8,483 nt of DNA from Candidatus Aenigmatarchaeota archaeon (GCA_030619735.1 JAUXAV010000042.1:1-8483), one strand, 5' to 3'; counted from the first letter of the stretch, positions 1 through 4,839 are shown. The notes: generated from the letters alone by a model not told the origin. Numbers and translations: made by a program.

Positions 1-393
1 TCCAGGATCCGGACTTTCTCAATTAACGCAAACGGGACAATCAACAAGTCATTCCTGGCCACCAAAATTGTTGATGCCAAAGATCTTGCCACGGTCTATT
101 TGACCGAACTAGGCGGCGGATATTTTATTGCGGCTTATGCAATTTCAGGAGTTCCCGGACGTCTCAGGACGTTTCATATAGCAAACGATGGCCTTACTAT
201 AACCGGACCTATTAGCTCACTGGATATAACGTCGACCGGGTTTTCCTTTCCTTCAATTATTCACCTGCAGGGCGATATCTGGGCCTTTGCTTTTCTTGAC
301 ACAGGCGCACAAATTATGATTTATACCCTTGAGATTGAAACGTGGACCGAGGCCAGACCGCACCATGAAATGATTATGAAGATAGGCCCCTGA
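1..393 (+). CDS. C-terminal part of a propeller-like repeat protein, probable virion surface/spike protein
   Basis: The frame is open from base 1 to a TGA at 391-393, so only the last 130 residues are present and the start lies to the left. The protein is beta-rich and repetitive. A unit of the form xRTFxIxxxGxIxxSxxx, then a hydrophobic strand, then 'PSIIHLQGDIWAFAF', occurs about twice: RIRTFSINANGTI near the edge and LRTFHIANDGLTI further on. Alternating short strands and loops of this kind are typical of beta-propeller or spike-type repeats, and from memory similar repeats occur in large repetitive proteins of virus-like elements. Role in host attachment is inference. It is followed immediately by a membrane-helix protein whose ATG overlaps its stop (TGATG), so the two are translationally coupled. 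A TTG at 100 is in frame but has no ribosome site and the frame is open upstream, so it is not the start. Confidence 0.72.
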   Translation, partial: SRIRTFSINANGTINKSFLATKIVDAKDLATVYLTELGGGYFIAAYAISGVPGRLRTFHIANDGLTITGPISSLDITSTGFSFPSIIHLQGDIWAFAFLDTGAQIMIYTLEIETWTEARPHHEMIMKIGP

Positions 394-557
394 TGGATTA
401 TTTACAGTATATCATCAATTCTATTCCCCTGGTTGTTGCCCTGGTCATTTGGGCGGTCCACCTCGAGAAGAAGATTACTCGTATTGAAACAGATATAACC
501 TGGCTAAAGAAGGAGCTCCCTACATGCCGACCGAACTCGGAAGATCCTACTCTTTAG
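393..557 (+). CDS. Small membrane protein: one helix plus coiled coil, holin/XhlA-like
   Basis: A 54-residue protein starting at the ATG inside the TGATG overlap with the upstream stop. Residues about 5-22 (YIINSIPLVVALVIWAV) form one hydrophobic segment. They are followed by a charged heptad-like stretch, LEKKITRIETDITWLKKEL, that should form a short amphipathic coiled coil. This N-terminal helix plus basic coiled coil is the plan of small phage membrane proteins such as the XhlA/BhlA holin-like group. Length fits that group, but the similarity is architectural rather than motif-based. The last residues (CRPNSEDPTL) overlap the next gene by 34 bases in another frame. The tight coupling to the spike-like gene suggests co-expression late in infection. 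It could instead be a virion membrane anchor; lysis function is inference. Confidence 0.72.
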   Translation: MDYLQYIINSIPLVVALVIWAVHLEKKITRIETDITWLKKELPTCRPNSEDPTL

Positions 558-961
558 ATTGGAGAGGCGACCCACCCCACATGCTCAAAGCGGACGTCCC
601 TATTTGGTACCGGTTTTTAGAAAAGTTCGGCAGCCCATTTTTAAAGCTATACTACGACTGTCTTTTAGGAGGCCCCTTCCTCGATGCTGAGGAAATGAAA
701 GACCCCTATAAAAGGGATTGGAGGGTTTTAAATTCAAAAAGGGCGGACGCGATCGCAGAGCTCCATGGCGAGGTCTGGATTATAGAGGTTGCAAAGGAAC
801 CAGGTCTAAGAGCTCTTGGCCAGGTGCAAACTTATAGGGCCCTTTGGCTACGAGATCCAAAAATCATGAAGATCGAGCGGCCGGTTTTGGTAGCTGACAC
901 GATTAATAAAGACTTACTAGACGCCGCAGGCATGTATGGAGTGTTGACGTTCATAGTATAG
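524..961 (+). CDS. PD-(D/E)XK nuclease-like protein
   Basis: A 145-residue protein. AAGGAG lies about 8 bases before the ATG, inside the tail of the preceding gene. The diagnostic part is residues 72-104: KRADAI (Asp75), then a strand WIIEVAK (Glu88, Lys91), then GLRALGQVQTYRALW. A D...(I/V)-E-x-K core followed by a helix with GQ...Y is the pattern of PD-(D/E)XK phosphodiesterases, which cut DNA with a metal ion. Odd point: the usual spacing is E-x-K, but here the residue two after Glu is Ala90 and Lys follows at +3, so activity may be altered or Lys91 may substitute. The N-terminal half (DWRGDPPHMLKADVPIWYRFLE) has no match I recognise; its Trp/Tyr-rich character resembles other small viral proteins. 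It is the last gene before a terminator and sits in a virion-type cluster, so a role in DNA processing or packaging is possible. Confidence 0.68.
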   Translation: MPTELGRSYSLDWRGDPPHMLKADVPIWYRFLEKFGSPFLKLYYDCLLGGPFLDAEEMKDPYKRDWRVLNSKRADAIAELHGEVWIIEVAKEPGLRALGQVQTYRALWLRDPKIMKIERPVLVADTINKDLLDAAGMYGVLTFIV

Positions 962-1000
962 TTAAGGGTATTACTCTTACCCAGGGACGATCGTTGATTT

Positions 1001-1027
1001 AGGGGCCGATTCTGGCCCTTTTTATTT
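1001..1027 (+). terminator. Rho-independent terminator after the nuclease-like gene
   Basis: GGGCC (1003-1007) pairs with GGCCC (1014-1018) around the loop GATTCT, and is followed at once by TTTTT and a T-rich stretch to 1027. A second small hairpin, GGGTA/TACCC (966-970 with 978-982), lies directly after the stop codon. The arrangement ends the 1-961 operon. The 520-residue gene at 1055 therefore needs read-through or its own promoter; I see no convincing promoter in 1028-1054, which holds a perfect CTGGATCCAG palindrome (1028-1037). Confidence 0.75.
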
Positions 1028-1054
1028 CTGGATCCAGGGGAAAAGGCTTAAATC

Positions 1055-2617
1055 ATGGAATATAAGTTTCCAATTAGCTTGCCGCGCTTTACAGACGAGG
1101 ATATGAAGGCTAAAAAGGCGGCCTACGTATCGAAATATGGCTACACTATATCACCGCCCAAGATATCAGAGATAATTCATATCGGATTTCACAAGGAACC
1201 GGACGACCAGGAGTGGGAGGACTTTAAATCCCGCAAGCTAAAAAGGGAGAACTTCAAAAGGCATACAGAGATCGAGGCGCTACTTGAGAGCAAGCGCGCA
1301 AGATACCGCAGGATGTTAGCATCACCCGCGCCGACTTGGCTAACAAACGCGGGTAGTGTCATGTGTTTTATGGACGATGTAAACGACTTCGCCGGCACAG
1401 CGGCGGTTGTTTGCAGAATAGCGGCCCGCTTCGCTCCTAAACTATTAACCCGATTCTTTTTAGGCCCCGCCGGTTGGCTTTTACTTATCGCTGATATATT
1501 TGGCCTATTAATGAGCTTATGGAGATTGCCCCTGTCTTGTATTGGAGCTAAAAGGCACTTTGAGGCAGTCGGAGAATACAATCCTTTTTCCAAGAAGGCA
1601 AAGGCCCGGCGGTCCAGGAAGTTAAGAAGGGTACTCCCGCGTAAAGGAGAATTGATTGAAGCCGCTCAGGTTACTGATCAGTTATTCGGTATAGGGCTTT
1701 GTCTTGGCCCCCTTGTCGGGTTCGCTCAAGACATAGTTGCCGGCACCGTCCGGACTATCAGAGGGGAAAAGGTATCCTGGCACGCTCCGCCACCCAAACC
1801 CCGCAGTCACGAACGCAACGCCCTCAGGTGCTTGCGGTTCGCTCAAGTGGTAGGGCTGGCCAAAGAGGTATTTACAGAAGATGAGCACTGGTTGATTTAT
1901 GTAGTACTCAACGCCGCTACGCAGCTTATTAAACCTTACCGGGATATTTGGGATCCTTTCGACCAGGTTGAAGGCCTCGAGCACGTTCTTTTCGAGGCCC
2001 CTGTTCCCAGGTATGCAACCACAAAGTTTATCCTGGAAGAATTTGGAATTCACCCCGAGGTAAATGTCGGTTGGCCAGGCCTTGACAAAAGAGAGGCCAC
2101 CGCAGAGGACTTGTGGAATTTTTACCAGCCGGCCGCAGCGGAAAGATTTATGTCTTTTTGTGTCCGGAACAGACGCAACCCCCTGGGATCCACCGGCGCA
2201 CAAAACGCCTTCGAGTTCTCAAAGAATATGCTGTTATTGACAGAAGGTTACGAAACGGTGGACGAGGAGTATATCGAGCAACTGCAGGGCTGGCATAATT
2301 ACTTTAGCAACGGTTGCGTGATTGATGGCTACCCGTCCGCTTTCAGACTTGGATCGTTCAGTTTTCAAGAGAGCTATCACGAGGTTGGCGGTAAGCTTCT
2401 GGCGATTCAATGCTCATGTATAGGCCCCAGGAGGCTATTGTTTGGAGCGGCCAGGCGAGGCATGTATATTGACACCCGGACATGCCGACTCTGGTTCGAT
2501 ACGTCATGGGCCCTGGGTGAATGTAAAGACCATATTTTTCAAATTGTGTTCCATCCTCTAACAGATGAGGGAATGGATCTAATTTCAGCCGGATTTTCAA
2601 AAATCTTTAAATACTAG
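1055..2617 (+). CDS. Large membrane-associated protein of unknown function, probable virion or membrane-complex protein
   Basis: A 520-residue protein, ATG at 1055 preceded by GGGGAAAAGG about 9 bases upstream. Residues 1-90 are charged and lysine/arginine-rich. Residues 95-165 hold a hydrophobic block: a first segment around 111-130 (DFAGTAAVVCRIAARF), then a strongly hydrophobic segment around 131-160 (FFLGPAGWLLLIADIFGLLM). A basic patch follows at 180-197 (KKAKARRSRKLRRVLPRK), then another hydrophobic segment at 211-230 (FGIGLCLGPLVGFAQDIVAG). The remaining 290 residues are soluble in character and rich in aromatics. No signal peptide is visible. This plan of internal membrane segments flanked by basic residues, with a large soluble tail, fits a virion membrane protein or a genome-delivery/pore component. 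I do not recognise a named family. The gene ends at the edge of the large palindrome. Confidence 0.8.
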   Translation: MEYKFPISLPRFTDEDMKAKKAAYVSKYGYTISPPKISEIIHIGFHKEPDDQEWEDFKSRKLKRENFKRHTEIEALLESKRARYRRMLASPAPTWLTNAGSVMCFMDDVNDFAGTAAVVCRIAARFAPKLLTRFFLGPAGWLLLIADIFGLLMSLWRLPLSCIGAKRHFEAVGEYNPFSKKAKARRSRKLRRVLPRKGELIEAAQVTDQLFGIGLCLGPLVGFAQDIVAGTVRTIRGEKVSWHAPPPKPRSHERNALRCLRFAQVVGLAKEVFTEDEHWLIYVVLNAATQLIKPYRDIWDPFDQVEGLEHVLFEAPVPRYATTKFILEEFGIHPEVNVGWPGLDKREATAEDLWNFYQPAAAERFMSFCVRNRRNPLGSTGAQNAFEFSKNMLLLTEGYETVDEEYIEQLQGWHNYFSNGCVIDGYPSAFRLGSFSFQESYHEVGGKLLAIQCSCIGPRRLLFGAARRGMYIDTRTCRLWFDTSWALGECKDHIFQIVFHPLTDEGMDLISAGFSKIFKY

Positions 2618-2673
2618 CACACCCGCCGAGAACCAGGTCCTTGACTATCACCTATAACGCCCCAGGCCCCTAA

Positions 2674-3015
2674 ACCCGCCACTCTTTAAAAAAAAGACGT
2701 TGAAGCCTTATATATTAGGATTTTAATATAAGAATAGAATGATTATATTAAAATACTAAAAATGAAGGGCTCGCCCGCTGCACCGCCCCCCGCCTACGGT
2801 GTATATATAAGCATATATACCCCCTAGTCGTGGCCCCGCCGGCTTGCGTCCATGCCCGACATAAACTACGTTTATTCTCTGCGAGCGGCCATTGCGAGCC
2901 CTTCATTTTTAGTATTTTAATATATGGCGCCGCCTGCAGCGGCACCAACCTTGAGAAAATCCTAAGATATAAGGCTTCAACGTTAAGACCTTTTTTTTAA
3001 TACTAGGTGGCGGGT
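2674..3015. repeat. 342-bp imperfect palindrome with internal hairpins (origin, centromere, genome junction or structured RNA candidate)
   Basis: Three matched arm pairs share a centre near 2834-2845. The outermost is ACCCGCCAC (2674-2682 with 3007-3015). The middle pair, 2697-2724 with 2956-2983, matches at 27 of 28 bases. The inner pair, 2744-2774 with 2894-2924, matches at all 31. A further CCGCT/AGCGG pair (2775-2779 with 2884-2888) follows a 5-base bulge. A8 (2688-2695) faces T8 (2991-2998). Between the middle and inner arms each half carries its own, different hairpin: TAATATAA/TTATATTA (2724-2731 with 2743-2750) on the left and TGGcGCCGC/GCGGCaCCA (2925-2933 with 2939-2947) on the right. 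The core 2780-2883 holds GTATATAT/ATATATAC (2801-2808 with 2813-2820) and ATAAAC/GTTTAT (2861-2866 with 2870-2875). It fills the gap between convergent operons. Function is unknown. Confidence 0.9.
2688..2998. terminator. Possible bidirectional terminator formed by the palindrome
   Basis: In the plus direction the 28-base stem ends at 2983 and a T8 run follows at 2991-2998. In the minus direction the same stem ends at 2697 and reads into a T8 run (the A8 at 2688-2695). Both convergent operons, the 520-residue gene and the parB operon, would therefore run into a long stem followed by a U run. No other terminator is visible for either. The stem is much longer than a normal terminator, so termination may be a side effect rather than the purpose of the structure. 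Confidence 0.45.
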
Positions 3016-3170
3016 AGCTCCTCTACTACTTCACCAGGCTTTAAGAACTTCTTTTTTATGGTTAGAAACAACTCATCTCCAATTACTTCTTGCTTTGTTT
3101 CTTGCCACCCGAACCCTCTAATCAGGTTCACCACTCTTTCAATCTCAATCTCTTTTGGATACTCAGGCAT
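3003..3170 (-). CDS. Small protein of unknown function, last gene of the parB operon
   Basis: A 55-residue protein, MPEYPKEIEIERVVNLIRGF to VVEELPAT. The ATG lies 3 bases beyond the parB stop and is preceded by GGGGTGATT, a good ribosome site placed inside the end of parB. The composition is acidic with regular alternation of charged and hydrophobic residues: an N-terminal helix (EIERVVNLIRGFGW), then two likely strands (KQEVIGDELFLTIKKKFL). I recognise no domain. Its last codons (CCCGCCACC then TAG) lie in the outermost right arm of the large palindrome, so the reading frame runs into that structure. Coupling to parB suggests a shared role in maintenance or regulation. Confidence 0.65.
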   Translation of the reverse strand: MPEYPKEIEIERVVNLIRGFGWQETKQEVIGDELFLTIKKKFLKPGEVVEELPAT

Positions 3171-3173
3171 AGC

Positions 3174-4004
3174 TTAATCACCCCCTTTTTTATATGCTCC
3201 CGACTCGAGCATAGTAATGAAGATCTTGAAACACTCCGGACAGATCCCGATAGAGCGTAGATCTTTTATCTCCTTAGGCAGCTTGCACCCTTGACAGGCG
3301 ATAAATGTAGGGGTTTCCAGGTATACGTCAGGGGTAGGGCTGGCCCTCCCGCCGTCATGAACCTTTGCTCTCAACTCTTTAATCCTATCATCAACCCATT
3401 GACGCGCTACAAGTGAAGTGACTCCGTGATCCCTTGACATTTGTATTAGATAATCCCTGTACTCCTCATCAGGGCAGCGCATCAACTCCTCTGCTACCGA
3501 TTGAGAAACTAATCTTTTATGAACTGCATCTATAAGATTATCAGGCATCTTGAGGATATTGATTCTCCTTTTGACTATGCCGGTAGATATGCCGGTTATT
3601 TTAGCGATCTGATCTATAGGCATATCAAACTGCTCAATAAGGCCCTGGTAGATCATACCTTCCTCGAGGGGAGTTAGATCACTTCTTTGAAGGTTTTCGC
3701 TTGCCCTGGCCAGGGCGTTTATTTTAGGATCGCTTTTCACTATCTTGCACGTGATATATTTTCGTTTTAGGTACTGTACTGCCAGCCAGCGCCTATGACC
3801 CGCCACGATCTCAAAACGTCCATCCTTTTCAGCTACTATGATAGGTTGTAAAAGACCTTGCTCTTTGATTGATTGAGCGAGCTCTTTTATAGCGATCTCC
3901 GGGATCTCCAACCTTGCTACTTCATCCGGAGGATCTATCAGTGTTAGCTCTATGTCTTTATACACGTCCGAGACTTGCTTCAAGCCTTGCTTTCCACTTT
4001 TCAT
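3174..4004 (-). CDS. parB: ParB/Spo0J-family DNA-binding protein with C-terminal zinc ribbon
   Basis: A 276-residue protein with the ParB N-terminal (CTP-binding) domain in residues about 18-100, including the box AGHRRWLAV (Gly69, His70, Arg71, Arg72), equivalent to GERRxRA of chromosomal ParB. The conserved arch ENLQRSDLTPLEEG (103-116) follows. Then comes a helix-turn-helix, about 128-152 (DQIAKITGISTGIVKRRINI), and a linker helix. In place of the usual C-terminal leucine-zipper dimerisation domain there is a CQGC...CPEC module (Cys237, 240, 255, 258). ParB proteins load on parS and slide as CTP-dependent clamps for DNA segregation; phage relatives can also act as regulators. No ParA ATPase gene is in the window. 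The start overlaps the zinc-ribbon gene upstream by 47 bases; GAAGGT precedes the ATG, which makes this start reasonable. Confidence 0.9.
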   Translation of the reverse strand: MKSGKQGLKQVSDVYKDIELTLIDPPDEVARLEIPEIAIKELAQSIKEQGLLQPIIVAEKDGRFEIVAGHRRWLAVQYLKRKYITCKIVKSDPKINALARASENLQRSDLTPLEEGMIYQGLIEQFDMPIDQIAKITGISTGIVKRRINILKMPDNLIDAVHKRLVSQSVAEELMRCPDEEYRDYLIQMSRDHGVTSLVARQWVDDRIKELRAKVHDGGRASPTPDVYLETPTFIACQGCKLPKEIKDLRSIGICPECFKIFITMLESGAYKKGGD

Positions 4005-4137
4005 AGATAGGACCTTCTTTCTTTTTTAACTGGTCTATTGCTTCCGCCATGGCTGGCAGGGCGCACGTATAGGAACAATACTTTGAACGTGTCTTAACCT
4101 CTCCGCCACAATTCGGGCAATTCTTTTTAACCTTCAT
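3958..4137 (-). CDS. Small zinc-ribbon protein
   Basis: A 59-residue protein. It begins MKVKKNCPNCGGEVKTRSKY and continues CSYTC, giving two Cys knuckles (CPNC at 7-10, CSYTC at about 21-25) that should bind one zinc ion. A charged helical tail follows (AEAIDQLKKKEGPIYEKWKA). It is the first gene of the minus-strand operon and its last 47 bases overlap parB in another frame. Stop-start overlap and Cys spacing support a real gene despite its length; the upstream ribosome site is weak (AAGAAAG). Small zinc ribbons like this in phages are commonly DNA- or protein-binding accessory factors. Precise function is unknown. Pairing with a ParB that itself ends in a zinc ribbon is noteworthy. Confidence 0.68.
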   Translation of the reverse strand: MKVKKNCPNCGGEVKTRSKYCSYTCALPAMAEAIDQLKKKEGPIYEKWKARLEASLGRV

Positions 4138-4249
4138 GCTTACTTTCTTAGAGGACCTACCAGGGGTATGTCAAGGATTTCTTTTCAAGTATCCAGGGAC
4201 AACCCCACCCTTTGACATCTATCATCTACAAAGACCTCTCCATTTCTTT

Positions 4250-4386
4250 GAGGGGTGCGCCGCTTCGCGGTTCCCAGTTGACGAAACACTATCACCACAC
4301 GGCCAGGGAAACGGCACCAAGGGTGCTAAGCCCTTTCCGTGGGCGATGGTGTTTTGCTACGCATACCGTCAACTTTGGCGCCTCTC
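4250..4386. ncRNA. Candidate branched structured RNA or DNA element
   Basis: Nested complementary segments fold into a three-way junction. The outer stem pairs GCGCC (4257-4261) with GGCGC (4377-4381), extended by GAG/CTC at 4250-4252 and 4382-4384. A short hairpin CCGC-TTC-GCGG follows at 4260-4270. The main arm begins AGTTGACG/CGTCAACT (4276-4283 with 4367-4374, perfect 8 bp). It continues AAACAC/GTGTTT (4284-4289 with 4349-4354), ATC/GAT, CACGG/CCGTG (4298-4302 with 4337-4341) and AGGG/CCCT, and ends in a GCACC/GGTGC hairpin. Read on the minus strand it lies in the leader of the parB operon, downstream of a TTGACA promoter; read on the plus strand it lies upstream of an otherwise unexplained terminator. 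I match it to no known riboswitch or ribozyme, so the strand is left open. Confidence 0.55.
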
Positions 4387-4420
4387 TCTGCATCATTCCT
4401 TTAAATGCTCCAGCGTTCGC

Positions 4421-4449
4421 ATTTTCTTTTAGTAGATCATCAATGTCAA
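4421..4449 (-). promoter_or_regulatory. Candidate sigma-70-type promoter for the zinc-ribbon/parB operon
   Basis: On the minus strand TTGACA (4444-4449) is a perfect -35. It is followed after exactly 17 bases by GAAAAT (4421-4426), a 4-of-6 match to the -10. Transcription would start near 4414 and cross the branched element before reaching the zinc-ribbon start at 4137, giving a leader of about 280 bases. A second TTGACA closer to the gene (4169-4174, minus) has no good -10 at the right distance. Confidence 0.5.
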
Positions 4450-4463
4450 AATCCCACCCTTCA

Positions 4464-4532
4464 GCGCCCCAAGGCGCAACACACCGTCAAACTCACAACA
4501 GGTGAGATTGACAGGGCGCCCCAGGGCGCAAC
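4464..4532. repeat. Pair of 17-bp direct repeats flanking an inverted repeat
   Basis: GCGCCCCAAGGCGCAAC at 4464-4480 recurs at 4516-4532 with a single A-to-G change. The two copies are 35 bases apart. The spacer contains GTCAA-a-CTCAC (4486-4496) matched to GTGAG-a-TTGAC (4502-4512) as a hairpin. Each repeat is itself partly self-complementary (GCGCC/GGCGC), so several alternative pairings are possible. Iterated GC-rich units beside a maintenance gene look like binding sites for a replication or partition protein; that role is inference. Confidence 0.7.
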
Positions 4533-4548
4533 CCCCCATGAAAAGCCC

Positions 4549-4568
4549 GTGTGCCAAAGTTGGCACAC
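4549..4568. promoter_or_regulatory. Perfect 9-bp inverted repeat, operator-like
   Basis: GTGTGCCAA (4549-4557), two bases, then TTGGCACAC (4560-4568). Both arms match perfectly with a 2-base centre, which is typical of a dimeric protein-binding site and too tight a loop for a good RNA hairpin. No T run follows. The left flank GCCCGTGTG is also the left arm of the terminator at 6524-6559. ParB or the ribbon-helix-helix protein are possible binders; nothing in the sequence decides this. Confidence 0.6.
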
Positions 4569-4595
4569 AATGACTCCTTAGGGAGATAAAGAATG

Positions 4596-4646
4596 TCAGA
4601 CTGTAGGGAAATCCCGATAGGAATCGGGACTTCTACCTTAATCTGA
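4596..4646. other. Long bulged hairpin just before the plus-strand terminator
   Basis: TCAGA (4596-4600) pairs with TCTGA (4642-4646), GTAG (4603-4606) with CTAC (4633-4636), and TCCCGAT (4612-4618) with ATCGGGA (4623-4629) around the loop AGGA. The nested order makes one continuous stem with small internal loops. Its last base adjoins the terminator stem, so it would be the penultimate domain of a plus-strand transcript. Confidence 0.65.
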
Positions 4647-4680
4647 ATCTCAACCACGAAGACCAAAGGTTGAGATTTTT
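4646..4680 (+). terminator. Rho-independent terminator with no plus-strand gene upstream
   Basis: AATCTCAACC (4646-4655) and GGTTGAGATT (4668-4677) form a perfect 10-bp stem with a 12-base loop, followed by TTT (the run is TTTTT including the stem end). The T run is only on the plus-strand side. The nearest plus-strand gene upstream ends at 2617, beyond the parB operon. The terminator therefore implies a non-coding plus-strand transcript starting somewhere in 4138-4600, or insulation against transcription from elsewhere. Confidence 0.7.
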
Positions 4681-4722
4681 CTCATTTCTACTAGTGGTGA
4701 AAGAGCAAAGACTATACCATCA

Positions 4723-4830
4723 GGTCCGGACCAGGTTGATTTAAAATACTCTCCTGGACCAGGAGAAAAAAAAGCTTGACATTGTTATCTCTATTATTAC
4801 TATGGTAATCTATAACACTAAATAGGAGGG
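4723..4830 (+). promoter_or_regulatory. Promoter and palindromic operators for the 4840-6498 gene run
   Basis: TTGACA (4776-4781) is a perfect -35; possible -10 boxes are ACTATG at 17 bases or TATGGT (4801-4806) at 19 bases. ATTAC-tatg-GTAAT (4796-4809) is a palindrome over the -10 area. Immediately upstream lie CTCCTGG-a-CCAGGAG (4751-4765), a perfect 7-bp inverted repeat followed by A8, and GGTCCGGACC (4723-4732). The -10 is weak, so the promoter may need an activator or be repressed through the palindromes. AGGAGGG (4824-4830) is the ribosome site. Confidence 0.55.
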
Positions 4831-4839
4831 ATTAAGCTT

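Larger units (their letters stand above)
4138..4839. other. 702-bp gene-free, highly structured intergenic region
   Basis: Open frames exist here on the plus strand (about 4136-4505), but they overlap each other, lack ribosome sites and run through strong inverted repeats. From left to right the region holds a branched inverted-repeat structure (4250-4386), a minus-strand promoter (4421-4449), a 17-bp direct repeat pair (4464-4532), a near-perfect palindrome (4549-4568), a long bulged hairpin (4596-4646), a plus-strand terminator (4646-4680), two short palindromes (4723-4732 and 4751-4765) and the promoter of the rightward gene run. It separates divergent operons and is the best origin or non-coding-RNA candidate besides the 2674-3015 palindrome. 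Confidence 0.8.

Noticed and set aside
1028..1040. GGATCCAGGGGA shared between 1030-1041 and about 6572-6583
   Set aside because: A 12-base match alone is weak; CCAGG words are frequent across the window and the contexts are unrelated. I did not count them.
1189..2203. Open frames on the minus strand opposite the 520-residue gene
   Set aside because: Antisense shadows with no ribosome sites; the plus-strand gene has the start signal and the coherent protein.
2748..2948. Minus-strand open frame across the large palindrome
   Set aside because: It lies almost entirely in paired arms and hairpins and has no ribosome site or plausible protein.
4250..4386. Hammerhead, twister or known riboswitch in the branched element
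   Set aside because: I looked for the conserved cores (for example CUGANGA with GAAA) on both strands and did not find a convincing set.
4136..4505. Two overlapping plus-strand open frames in the intergenic region
   Set aside because: No ribosome site, low-complexity composition, and both run straight through strong inverted repeats; better read as non-coding.
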